23,005 nt of DNA, taken from the IMG/VR virus record IMGVR_UViG_3300021962_005623, positions 1 through 23,005 of that record, one strand, 5' to 3'. The translations under genes and the position numbers were made by a program. This DNA is from a virus. The notes below the pieces were generated by a model that was given only the letters and a program-made list of their open reading frames with translations, was not told the origin of the DNA and did not search any database. How positions within the stretch are numbered: the stretch's first letter is position 1; the number at the start of each line of letters is the position of its first letter. Positions 1 through 7,288 of the stretch are shown in pieces.

Positions 1-123
1 ACTGAGCTTACTGACGATATTATTGATAAGTACATCAGTGAGCAGAAGACTAGTATTCCAGAAGCCGATTTAAGAAAGGGCTTAGAGCTACTAAAGAATG
101 AAACTCAGAAAGATCTTCATTAA
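1..123 (+). CDS. C-terminal fragment of a protein, probably the SbcD/gp47-type nuclease subunit
   Basis: An open frame enters from the left edge and ends at TAA 121-123, giving about 40 residues that are charged and probably helical and end in KNETQKDLH. It overlaps the start of the next gene by 26 bases. The visible part carries no motif, so the assignment rests on context only: in T4-like phages and in bacteria the Mre11-type nuclease (gp47/SbcD) is usually encoded just upstream of the gp46/SbcC ATPase, which is what follows here. The piece could be any other protein. Confidence 0.5.
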   Translation, partial: TELTDDIIDKYISEQKTSIPEADLRKGLELLKNETQKDLH

Positions 124-1693
124 GAATTTCTATAGTATTAAGGAAGCGGAGTTAGATTTCACAAAGTATTCAGGCATCGTTCAAATCATTGGTAAAAACA
201 AGGATACTGGTGGATCTAACGGAAGCGGAAAGAGTTCGTTGTTTGAGGCTGTCGTTTGGGGTCTCTTCGGTAAGACTATTAGAAAGTCTACCGAGGAGGC
301 CCTTATTAATTGTGACACTAAGAAAAACTGCGAAGTAATTCTGGAAGTAGAAAGGGAAGGGGATGGCATAGTTACCATTCACCGTGGTAAGAAGCCTACG
401 TTCTTAAAGTTATTTGTTGATGGGGATACGTTAACTCAAGATCATGCAAACAACACTCAAGCTCTTATCGAGAAGACGCTAGAGACTGACTACAAGACCT
501 TTGTAGCAGCGATCTTATTTGGTCAGCATGTAGATATAGATTTCTTATCATCCTCTGCCGATGATAAGAGAAACATTATCAGAAACTTCCTTAATCTGGA
601 TAATATCTTCCAGCTTAGAGATAAGATTAGAACTATTAAGTCTGATTTTTCTACCAAATCTAAGATAGCAGAGGCATTAATATTAGATTATGAAAAGTCT
701 ATCCTTGAGAAGGAAGATAAGCTAAAGGGTATTGATCAGTCTGACCCAGTAATCTTCACAGAAACATTACAGGAAGTAGAAGCTAGAGGTCAAAGAATAT
801 CAAAGATTGAAAAAGAAATCTTTGGTATTCAGACTAAGACTAAGTTGCTTAATGATACCATAAAGAAATATTCTAAATTACTAGAGTCTTTATCTGACAC
901 TACAACTTGTCCTACCTGTAATAGTAAACTAAGCAAGAAAGCATCTGCCGAATGCCAAGAAAATTGGAATAAGGAAGTTACTAATTCCTCTGATGAAGTA
1001 AATCAATTAACTCCTAAACTTTTAAATCTATCTAAGGAACTATCAGATTTAAAGACTAAGCCAACAATGGCTCAGTACCTTGATTTTCAAGAAAGAAATA
1101 AGACCCGTCAGGAGGCAGAGATTTATAAGGATCAAATAAAAGATCTTAAAGATAAGATTTCTAAAAATTCTAAAATAAAACAAGAAGCAGAGATTGGTTA
1201 TGATGTTATGCGATTCTGGGAAAAAGCCTTCTCAGAACAAGGCTTAATTAAGTATTTTATTAAAAATATTTTAGATTTTTTTAATACCAAGACAAATGAG
1301 TATTTAAGCCAACTAACCAACAACCAGTTTACTATTAAGTTTAATGAAGAACTGGATGAAACCATATGCAATAATGGGAGAAATATAGCATTCATCTCTC
1401 TGTCGGGAGGGGAAAAACGTAAGATCAATCTAGCAGTTATGTTAGCCCTTCAAGCTTTGCTTTCAGCCACTGCTAAAAAGCAATCTAATATAGTATTTTT
1501 TGATGAAGTTGCCGACAATTTAGATGATGATGGAATCATGTGCCTATATAACTTACTGAATTCGCTAAAGGCTGAAAACAGGACGATATTTTTAATAACT
1601 CACAACAATTATTTAAAATCATTGCTTGATTCTACTCAGAATCTGACTATGATGAAGATCCGTGGTGAATCGAAGCTGATAGAAAGTATTTAA
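98..1693 (+). CDS. gp46: SbcC/Rad50-type recombination endonuclease ATPase subunit (T4 gp46-like)
   Basis: This 531-residue protein has the full Rad50/SbcC plan in shortened form. An N-terminal ATPase lobe has Walker A GSNGSGKSS (residues 39-47). A coiled-coil arm (about 175-360) is interrupted by a zinc-hook CPTC at 271-274. The C-terminal lobe has the ABC signature LSGGEKR (435-441), Walker B IVFFDE (465-470), a D-loop near 473 and a switch histidine in ITHNN (about 500-504). The length is close to T4 gp46 rather than the much longer bacterial SbcC. With its Mre11-type partner the family resects DNA ends for recombination-dependent replication. It overlaps the preceding frame by 26 bases and is followed two bases later by nrdJ. 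Family assignment is firm; the gp46 name is by analogy. Confidence 0.95.
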   Translation: MKLRKIFIKNFYSIKEAELDFTKYSGIVQIIGKNKDTGGSNGSGKSSLFEAVVWGLFGKTIRKSTEEALINCDTKKNCEVILEVEREGDGIVTIHRGKKPTFLKLFVDGDTLTQDHANNTQALIEKTLETDYKTFVAAILFGQHVDIDFLSSSADDKRNIIRNFLNLDNIFQLRDKIRTIKSDFSTKSKIAEALILDYEKSILEKEDKLKGIDQSDPVIFTETLQEVEARGQRISKIEKEIFGIQTKTKLLNDTIKKYSKLLESLSDTTTCPTCNSKLSKKASAECQENWNKEVTNSSDEVNQLTPKLLNLSKELSDLKTKPTMAQYLDFQERNKTRQEAEIYKDQIKDLKDKISKNSKIKQEAEIGYDVMRFWEKAFSEQGLIKYFIKNILDFFNTKTNEYLSQLTNNQFTIKFNEELDETICNNGRNIAFISLSGGEKRKINLAVMLALQALLSATAKKQSNIVFFDEVADNLDDDGIMCLYNLLNSLKAENRTIFLITHNNYLKSLLDSTQNLTMMKIRGESKLIESI

Positions 1694-1695
1694 TT

Positions 1696-3597
1696 ATGGT
1701 AGCCAAACAACTGAATGAACTAGGTCAAAAGATTTTCGAGCAACGGTATGCCTATCCCGGCGAAAAATCTTATCAAGATAGATGCAAGGCAATTGCAAAG
1801 CATATAGCTTCTGCTGAGAATGATGACGAGAAGGAGAAATGGGAGGAGAACTTCTACAAAATCCTAGGCTCTGGAGACTTTGTCCCCGGAGGTCGTATCA
1901 TATTCGGTGCTGGTCGTAACAAGCAAAACATGCTTAATTGTTACGTCCTTGAGCCTGAGGATAGCGTAGAGTCTATCGGCAAGGTTGTTAGCGACATGTA
2001 CAAAATCTCCTGTGGTGGAGGTGGTGTAGGCTTCAACTTTAGCAAGATCCGTCCTAAGGGTGATGATATTCAAAACATTAAGCATTCAGCACCCGGATCA
2101 GTTTCGGTAATGCGAATGATCAATGAGATTGGTAATCATGTTCGTGCCGGAAAGAATCGTCGCACCGCTCTCATGGCAGAACTGAACGTAACTCATCCAG
2201 ACACTCTTGAGTTCCTCCATGTTAAGCTGGACCTTGGTGAGCTTACTAACTTTAACATATCTGTAGCCATCACTGATCGTTTCGTAGAGGCTTGCGAGAA
2301 TAATGAGGAATGGTACTTCACATTTAACAATCGCAAGTATTATATCTATCAGATGGATCGTGTAAGCCCAGACGGCAATAGCACGACCATCAATGTTGTA
2401 GGTCTTGATGCCGATGATGCAATAGCAAGAGCAAGAAATCATCAACTACGTCATCCTGATGACAAGTTTGAGAATGTAATGCGTTACACTCTCATGGCTA
2501 AGGATCTATGGGATAAGCTTTGGTACAATGCTGTAAATTCTGGTGATCCCGGAATATTCAACATTGATCTTACTAACAGAATGACCAACGTTTCATACTT
2601 TGAACGTATGAACGCTACCAATCCTTGTGGCGAGATTCCACTCCCTGCTTATGGAAATTGTTGCCTAGGTAATATCAATCTTGCTAACATGGTCGTAGAT
2701 GGCGAGGTTGATTGGAGAAGGCTTGCTGCTGCTGTAAGAGGTGGTGTACGTCTTCTTGATAACGTTCTTACTGTTAATCACTATCCAATTACCGAATGCC
2801 GTGAGGTTGGTCAGAAATCTCGTCGTATCGGTCTTGGTGTAATGGGTCTTCACTACATGCTTATTGATTTAGGTCTCAAGTATGGTTCAGAGAAGTGCTT
2901 AGAGTTCCTAGAGAGACTGTTCGCCACAATTCGTGACGAGGCATACAAGACTTCAGTATACCTTGCAAGAGACAAGGGTCCATTCCCTGCTTTCCAATAC
3001 AAGGCATTCCTAGACGAGGAGTATGCTAAGACTCTACCAGCCAGAATCCGCATGATGATCAAAGAGCACGGAATTCGTAACGCAGTAATGCTTACAGTTC
3101 CTCCTACTGGAACTATCAGTATGGTTATGGGTGTATCCAGCGGAATTGAGCCAATCTTCTCTGCTATGTACAAGCGTCGTTTCCGTGAAGGAAATACTTG
3201 GAGAGAGACGGTTGTTCTTGATCCTCTATTCAAGAAGTATATGGAGCAAAAGAAGTCCCTTGAAAACTTCGTAGGAGCTTACGATGTAACTCCTGAGGAG
3301 CATATGAAGGTACAGGCTACGATTCAGAGATATATTGACAGTGCAGTTAGCAAGACCATCAATCTTCCTAATAGTGCAAAAGCCGAAGATTTCTCTGAGC
3401 AAGCACTTAAGTATGCCCCATATCTTAAGGGACTCACAATTTACCGTGCTGGATCCAAGGGTATGGAACCTCTAGAGGCTATTGCTTTAACTGAGGAAAA
3501 TATTGAGAAGTATGCCAAGCCATTGATGCAAACTCCTGTTGTAGAAGAAGTTGCAACAGCAGAGGTCTGCAAGATAGGTGGAGAGTGTGGAGCCTAA
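1696..3597 (+). CDS. nrdJ: Adenosylcobalamin-dependent (class II) ribonucleoside reductase
   Basis: The 633-residue protein reduces ribonucleotides to deoxyribonucleotides. The active-site set is visible: first redox cysteine C82 (NCYVLE), the glycine-rich SCGGGGVGFNFSKIRPKG (105-121), the radical-site NPCGE with C311 and E313, the second redox cysteine C322 eleven residues later, and the phosphate-binding PPTGTIS (469-475). The C-terminus ends in CKIGGEC (C625 and C631), the usual swinging thiol pair. The GGGVGFNFS context and absence of a small-subunit gene nearby fit class II, which needs vitamin B12 and no oxygen-dependent radical subunit. Residues about 205-262 (YYIYQMDRVSPDG onward) look like an extra segment before the KDLWDKLW helix. 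Its codon use looks less A/T-biased than the sugar cassette downstream. It starts at ATG two bases after the gp46 stop, without a clear Shine-Dalgarno site. Confidence 0.95.
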   Translation: MVAKQLNELGQKIFEQRYAYPGEKSYQDRCKAIAKHIASAENDDEKEKWEENFYKILGSGDFVPGGRIIFGAGRNKQNMLNCYVLEPEDSVESIGKVVSDMYKISCGGGGVGFNFSKIRPKGDDIQNIKHSAPGSVSVMRMINEIGNHVRAGKNRRTALMAELNVTHPDTLEFLHVKLDLGELTNFNISVAITDRFVEACENNEEWYFTFNNRKYYIYQMDRVSPDGNSTTINVVGLDADDAIARARNHQLRHPDDKFENVMRYTLMAKDLWDKLWYNAVNSGDPGIFNIDLTNRMTNVSYFERMNATNPCGEIPLPAYGNCCLGNINLANMVVDGEVDWRRLAAAVRGGVRLLDNVLTVNHYPITECREVGQKSRRIGLGVMGLHYMLIDLGLKYGSEKCLEFLERLFATIRDEAYKTSVYLARDKGPFPAFQYKAFLDEEYAKTLPARIRMMIKEHGIRNAVMLTVPPTGTISMVMGVSSGIEPIFSAMYKRRFREGNTWRETVVLDPLFKKYMEQKKSLENFVGAYDVTPEEHMKVQATIQRYIDSAVSKTINLPNSAKAEDFSEQALKYAPYLKGLTIYRAGSKGMEPLEAIALTEENIEKYAKPLMQTPVVEEVATAEVCKIGGECGA

Positions 3598-3621
3598 AAA
3601 CTCCCACTCTTCTACCCTATC
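3573..3621 (+). other. Long imperfect RNA hairpin spanning the nrdJ stop
   Basis: The last codons of nrdJ and the following gap can fold into a stem of four helical blocks: GATAGG (3573-3578) with CCTATC (3616-3621); TGGA (3579-3582) with TCTA (3611-3614, one G-U pair); GAGTG (3583-3587) with CACTC (3605-3609); and GGAG (3589-3592) with CTCC (3601-3604). Single bulges sit at 3588, 3610 and 3615, and the loop is CCTAAAAA. No T-run follows, so it is not a classical intrinsic terminator. It may be a weak terminator or a 3'-end stabiliser, and it abuts the TATAAT element at 3622. Confidence 0.5.
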
Positions 3622-3628
3622 TATAATG
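3620..3628 (+). promoter_or_regulatory. Promoter-like TCTATAATG element
   Basis: TATAAT at 3622-3627 sits in the short gap after nrdJ, eleven bases before the ATG at 3639. The same nine bases TCTATAATG occur at 7955 and 21803, also in gaps. No TTGACA-like box lies 17 bases upstream. A -10 element of a phage or host promoter is inferred from position and recurrence. Confidence 0.5.
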
Positions 3629-3638
3629 GTGATATCGT

Positions 3639-4073
3639 ATGCCTTTATATCAGTTTTATTGTGAAAAGTGTGATAATGTTTTCGACGAGATGGTACACTT
3701 AAATGGCAAAAAGCCACCATCTCGTCGCAAGTGTCCTGAATGCCACAAATCTGCAAAAAGATTTTACAACGTAGACATCGGTGTTAAGATTGGTGGAATT
3801 ACTGAGAAGACTAAAAGAAGGGGTCGAGAGTTTTATGAAAAAGGTTATAACAAACAACAAGCTCATGAATTTTATGAAAGCAGTATAGAATCTTCAAAAA
3901 GAAGAATGGAAACTGGGTTTCAACATTATAAAGTTTACGAACCAAATTTTGAAGTTTTAGAAAAACAAGGTTTGGCTAGGAAAACTAAAGATGTTCAACA
4001 AAAAATTAAAACTGCTGAAAATTTACACAAAGAATTAGCAAAGCGTGGTCCTAGAAATCGCCACCCTCAATAA
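3639..4073 (+). CDS. FmdB-like zinc-ribbon protein with a long basic C-terminal tail
   Basis: This 144-residue protein opens with a zinc ribbon typical of the FmdB family: C8-x2-C11 and C32-x2-C35 around a short basic loop (KKPPSRRK). The rest (about 45-144) is rich in Lys, Glu and Gln and looks helical, with no family motif I recognise. The usual C-terminal FmdB motif (GxGFYxxDY) is absent here but present in the next gene, which has a similar N-terminus. FmdB-type ribbons are thought to be regulatory, but their molecular role is poorly known, so none is assigned. The gene follows the only gap in this part of the operon, which carries a hairpin and a TATAAT element. The next gene begins two bases after its stop. 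Confidence 0.8.
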   Translation: MPLYQFYCEKCDNVFDEMVHLNGKKPPSRRKCPECHKSAKRFYNVDIGVKIGGITEKTKRRGREFYEKGYNKQQAHEFYESSIESSKRRMETGFQHYKVYEPNFEVLEKQGLARKTKDVQQKIKTAENLHKELAKRGPRNRHPQ

Positions 4074-4075
4074 TT

Positions 4076-4258
4076 ATGCCTTTTTACTTGATTAGATGCG
4101 AAAAATGTGGTATAGAATGGGATGTAAAAGGCTCCATGACCAAACCCCCCACTAGAGCTAAATGCAAAAAATGCAAACGTTATGGTAAACGTGTGCTGAC
4201 TGCAAACCCTGTTCATTTTTACGGACCCGGATTTTACTGCAACGACTACAAGAAATAA
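4076..4258 (+). CDS. FmdB-family zinc-ribbon protein, short form
   Basis: This 60-residue protein has C8-x2-C11 and C30-x2-C33, the two knuckles of an FmdB zinc ribbon, and ends with HFYGPGFYCNDYKK, which matches the family's C-terminal GxGFYxTDY signature. It is a tandem relative of the preceding gene (MPLYQFYCEKC versus MPFYLIRCEKC). The pair probably arose by duplication, one copy keeping the family tail and the other gaining a long basic tail. It is packed between its paralogue and the helicase gene, one base before the helicase ATG. The function is unknown; nucleic acid or protein binding through the ribbon is an inference. Confidence 0.85.
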   Translation: MPFYLIRCEKCGIEWDVKGSMTKPPTRAKCKKCKRYGKRVLTANPVHFYGPGFYCNDYKK

Positions 4259-4259
4259 T

Positions 4260-5567
4260 ATGGCTTACTCATTATCTGATAAAATTCAAAAAGGTATTCT
4301 ATTTTTAGTTAAGTATGATCAAGACTTCTTTTCACAGATTGTAAGTCTTATCAAGCCAGAGTTCTTTGATTTTCCTTCTTATGCAGTTATTTTTGAGAAG
4401 GTTAAGGATTACTATAATACTTACAAGAAGCTTCCACCAGATGATATTTTAATAGAATACATCAAGCAGGATTTACCTGCCAAGCAATCAATCTCAGATT
4501 ATCAGGATGATCTTTACGATATCAACAACATTGATAATTCTATTCTTGATAATCGTGAGTATGTTCTTGATCTTGTAGAGCAGTTTGCAAAGAAGCAGGC
4601 TGTGAAGGAAGCTATCAAGAAGTCTATCAAGCATCTTGAAGATGATAATACGGCTGCTATTGAAGAAGAAGTTCGCAAGGCTTTGCTTGTAAGCAGAACT
4701 CACAATATCGGTCAAACATACTTTAATGATATTGATGAGAGATTTGTCCGTTTCCATACCGAGAGGGATAAGAACAGGTACAAGACAGTGTTTGATTCTT
4801 GCAGCAACTATCTAGAAGGTGGTAATTGCTCTAAGGAGCTATGCATGGTCATTGCTCCTCCGGGTGTCGGAAAGTCTTTGTACTTAGTCAACCAAGGAGC
4901 AGTATCCTTGATGGAGAATCGTAAGGTCCTTTACATTTCTTTGGAGATGTCTGAGGATAAGATTGCACAAAGATTCGACTCAATCCTAACTCTTGTACCA
5001 AACGGTAAGATTAAAGATCAGCAGGGTTTGGTAAAGGACAGGCTTAAGATCTTTCAGAATAAGTTCGACAAGTCTCAGCTTATTATTAAAGAGTTCCCCA
5101 CTGGGCAACTAACTGTTAATGATATTAGAGCCTTACTTGTTCAACTTAAGTTACATTATAACTTCTCCCCAGAAGTAATTATCGTAGACTATCTTGAATT
5201 ATTACGTCCCAATCGTAATATTGACGCTGAATATCAAGCTCAGGAACGTATAGCTCAGGAGTTAAGAGGTTTGGCTGTAGAACAAAATTGTTTAGTTTGG
5301 ACTGCTACCCAGACTAACCGTATGGGTAAGAAGGTTCCTATCATAACAGATGCCGAACTTGGCGATAGCTACGGCAAGATCCGACCAGCCGACTGGGCTA
5401 TCAGTCTTAATCAGACTCAAGAAGAGTATGATAAAGGTAGATTAAGAGCTTATGTAGTAAAAGCCCGCGACTCAAAACAACACTATCTAATTCCGGTCTC
5501 GGTTAATTATGTTAACCTGAGAATGGAAGAGTCGCAAGAGCCAATGGAGGACTCTTCAGGGGGCTAA
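4260..5567 (+). CDS. gp41: DnaB-family replicative DNA helicase (T4 gp41-like)
   Basis: This 435-residue RecA-fold hexameric helicase unwinds the lagging-strand template at the phage fork. An N-terminal helical domain (about 1-140) precedes the motor. Walker A APPGVGKS lies at 199-206, the catalytic glutamate in YISLEMSE (E229), Walker B VIIVDY at 306-311, the sensor glutamine in TATQTNR (Q351), and a likely arginine finger in KARDSK (R403). Its length is close to T4 gp41 and bacterial DnaB. No primase gene lies in this window, and the N-terminal domain shows no primase motif. The ATG sits one base after the preceding stop. The last codons contain the ribosome binding site of the next gene. 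Family assignment is firm; the gp41 role is by analogy with the surrounding T4-like set. Confidence 0.95.
   Translation: MAYSLSDKIQKGILFLVKYDQDFFSQIVSLIKPEFFDFPSYAVIFEKVKDYYNTYKKLPPDDILIEYIKQDLPAKQSISDYQDDLYDINNIDNSILDNREYVLDLVEQFAKKQAVKEAIKKSIKHLEDDNTAAIEEEVRKALLVSRTHNIGQTYFNDIDERFVRFHTERDKNRYKTVFDSCSNYLEGGNCSKELCMVIAPPGVGKSLYLVNQGAVSLMENRKVLYISLEMSEDKIAQRFDSILTLVPNGKIKDQQGLVKDRLKIFQNKFDKSQLIIKEFPTGQLTVNDIRALLVQLKLHYNFSPEVIIVDYLELLRPNRNIDAEYQAQERIAQELRGLAVEQNCLVWTATQTNRMGKKVPIITDAELGDSYGKIRPADWAISLNQTQEEYDKGRLRAYVVKARDSKQHYLIPVSVNYVNLRMEESQEPMEDSSGG
5558..5563 (+). promoter_or_regulatory. Ribosome binding site that supports a TTG start
   Basis: AGGGGG at 5558-5563 lies five bases before TTG 5569. 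The nearby ATG at 5579 is out of frame with the HExxH protein, so this site supports a TTG start directly behind the helicase stop. Confidence 0.6.
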
Positions 5568-5568
5568 C

Positions 5569-5985
5569 TTGAAAGTTAATGTTAAAAATATAGATAAAGA
5601 CGTTAATTTTAGCTTGGTTAATGATAAAAATCATATTTATCGTTTAATTGAGAGTTCTAACATTAAGACAGTAAACTTAGGACATAAGAAATTTATCCTA
5701 TATCTGTCTACAAACCTGCATAGAGACGCTACCAAGTGTGATGGGGTAACGTACCTAGACGAAGGAAAGATCTTCCTAGAGGCCACTCTGGACGATTCTA
5801 GGGCTAGGGAAACCTTGATTCATGAGATCTTTCACTGTATATTACATTTATGTGGCTTAGATGGCGAAGAAGAAATTAAAATTAAGAATGAGCCGTTAAC
5901 CGAAAGATTAACAACAGGATTAATTTTATTTATGAACTTGAATCCTGAGCTAACTGATCTATTATACAGAGGCCAAAAACTATGA
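5569..5985 (+). CDS. HExxH zinc-metallopeptidase-like protein
   Basis: This 138-residue protein carries a gluzincin-type helix LIHEIFHCILH with H85, E86 and H89, and a second helix containing E112 (LTERLTTGL) that could be the third zinc ligand. This layout is seen in small phage and prophage proteins related to the ImmA/IrrE and SprT-like metallopeptidases. The N-terminal half has no motif I recognise. It begins with TTG behind a good AGGGGG site. It lies between helicase and a probable recombination mediator, overlapping the latter by ATGA. The substrate cannot be deduced; a role in protein turnover at replication forks or against a host repressor would be speculation. Peptidase fold is likely, activity unproven. 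Confidence 0.75.
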   Translation: MKVNVKNIDKDVNFSLVNDKNHIYRLIESSNIKTVNLGHKKFILYLSTNLHRDATKCDGVTYLDEGKIFLEATLDDSRARETLIHEIFHCILHLCGLDGEEEIKIKNEPLTERLTTGLILFMNLNPELTDLLYRGQKL

Positions 5986-6434
5986 AATCAAAAGTTTACT
6001 TAACTAAAGATAATGTTCTTAATTTAACTATTGAACAGTATCACGATATGTGCCAAAATTTGTTGTCTATTTCTAAGTCTAACTTAGAGGATGACCTTAC
6101 TCATCACAGTATACTTTATGCACATTATCATGGTTTATTAGTTTATGTTAAAAGAATTTTAGACAAGATGACTGTTGCATTTGAGCAATATTGTGCTAAA
6201 ACTAAGAACGATGAGCTTAGTCGCAATAAGTCTTCTGGATCTAAGGCGACAGCTACATACTTAGAAGATTATCTCAAGACGCAAGAAGAGTACCTTACGT
6301 CTAGATATAATCTTATCGATGTTGAAGAGATTTACGGATGGTTGAAAGCTTTATGCTTCTCGTTAGAGCACAAGAAGGATATGCTTGTTCAAATGTCTGC
6401 GAATCTTAGAAGCGAAACAAAATTGTACTCATAA
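5982..6434 (+). CDS. Small helical protein, candidate UvsY-like recombination mediator
   Basis: This 150-residue protein is almost wholly helical and charged. I see no catalytic motif. Its length, and the order of an N-terminal helix pair, a basic middle (KSSGSKATATYLEDYLKT) and a C-terminal helix pair with an aromatic start (IYGWLKALCFSLEHKKDML), resemble T4 UvsY (137 residues), which has an aromatic-led segment YWGILLDFC and ends in a charged helix. The neighbours fit: helicase before, gp32-like SSB after, and a UvsX-type recombinase in the same window. UvsY loads the recombinase onto SSB-coated DNA. The resemblance is architectural, from memory, and weak in sequence. It could equally be a helicase loader or an unrelated helical protein. 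Confidence 0.4.
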   Translation: MKSKVYLTKDNVLNLTIEQYHDMCQNLLSISKSNLEDDLTHHSILYAHYHGLLVYVKRILDKMTVAFEQYCAKTKNDELSRNKSSGSKATATYLEDYLKTQEEYLTSRYNLIDVEEIYGWLKALCFSLEHKKDMLVQMSANLRSETKLYS

Positions 6435-6447
6435 TTTCAGAAAACTC

Positions 6448-6466
6448 ACTATAACTAAAAAAAGGA
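6448..6466 (+). promoter_or_regulatory. TATAAC element and ribosome binding site before the SSB gene
   Basis: The 38-base gap before the SSB gene contains ACTATAACT (TATAAC at 6450-6455), related to the TCTATAATG element seen elsewhere, followed by an A-rich stretch with AGGA (6463-6466) six bases before ATG 6473. A local promoter would suit an abundant protein, but this is inferred from sequence alone. Confidence 0.4.
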
Positions 6467-6472
6467 AAAACA

Positions 6473-7288
6473 ATGGCAACTCTAGAAGAACTCCGCAAAA
6501 AGCATCAAGAATTAATCAATACTTCAAATACAACTAAGCAAAGCTCCGGTGGTGGACTTGAGAAGTATCTCAAGCTTGAACCCGGTAAGAATGTCATTCG
6601 TATCCTTCCCGGAAAGAAGGATAAGATGGAATTCTACGCAGAATCTGCAATTCACCGTTATGAGGATGTAGAAGGCAACACTCGTAATTATCACTGCCGA
6701 AAGGTCAGAAACGAACACTGCCCAGTGTGTGAGTTCTACTTTGATCTATGGAAGATGCATAAGGATCTTGGACTTGAAAAGGGTAAGAAGTCTAAGTTCG
6801 GTGACATGGCTACTAAAATCAAAGCAAATCCACGTTATTATATGAATGTAATCGACCGTAGACTCCAAGAAGGTGGGCAAGATCCTGTGAAGATCTTCTC
6901 CACTGGAAAGAAGCTATTTACCAAGATTATGGCTGATGTCCTCGATCAAGAATATATGGACGAGGACGATCCAGAAAATTCACTGATTATTGATCTCAAG
7001 AACGGTAATGATTACATTGTCGATCTTGGAAAGAACGGTGAGTATAACTCATATGATAATTCAAAGGTTAGAGCAAAAAAGAGTCCCGCTGGAACCAACG
7101 CTGAGATTGCATCTTGGATGGAAACAGCAACAGATCTTTTCGCTCTGATTCAAATGGGAGACTATGATACTGGAAAGCAGATTGTGGAAAATATGAAGGC
7201 ATCACTAGCACCAGTATCAAACCCTAAGGCAACAAAGGGTAATCACGATGTTAGTGATGATGATTACGAATCAAGTTTAGAGGCATGA
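6473..7288 (+). CDS. gp32: Single-stranded DNA binding protein, T4 gp32-like
   Basis: The 271-residue protein matches gp32 in plan. A basic N-terminus (LRKKHQELI) would serve cooperative binding. A central core carries a zinc site with H61, C75, C83 and C86, spaced like gp32's H-x12-C-x9-C-x2-C. A Ser/Asp-rich acidic tail (DVSDDDYESSLEA) would bind partner proteins. Aromatic and basic residues in the core (RYYMNVIDRR) fit an OB-fold DNA groove. gp32 coats single strands during replication and recombination and coordinates helicase, mediator and recombinase, all of which have candidates here. It has the clearest leader in this part of the window: a TATAAC element and AGGA six bases before ATG. 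It overlaps the lipoprotein gene by ATGA. Confidence 0.9.
   Translation: MATLEELRKKHQELINTSNTTKQSSGGGLEKYLKLEPGKNVIRILPGKKDKMEFYAESAIHRYEDVEGNTRNYHCRKVRNEHCPVCEFYFDLWKMHKDLGLEKGKKSKFGDMATKIKANPRYYMNVIDRRLQEGGQDPVKIFSTGKKLFTKIMADVLDQEYMDEDDPENSLIIDLKNGNDYIVDLGKNGEYNSYDNSKVRAKKSPAGTNAEIASWMETATDLFALIQMGDYDTGKQIVENMKASLAPVSNPKATKGNHDVSDDDYESSLEA

Noticed and set aside
2308-2484. Intein inside the ribonucleotide reductase
   Set aside because: Phage reductases often hold inteins, but the extra segment is only about 57 residues and lacks Cys/Ser and His-Asn splice motifs.
2853-3233. 126-residue minus-strand frame opposite nrdJ
   Set aside because: It mirrors conserved nrdJ codons, has no ribosome binding site and no recognisable domain.
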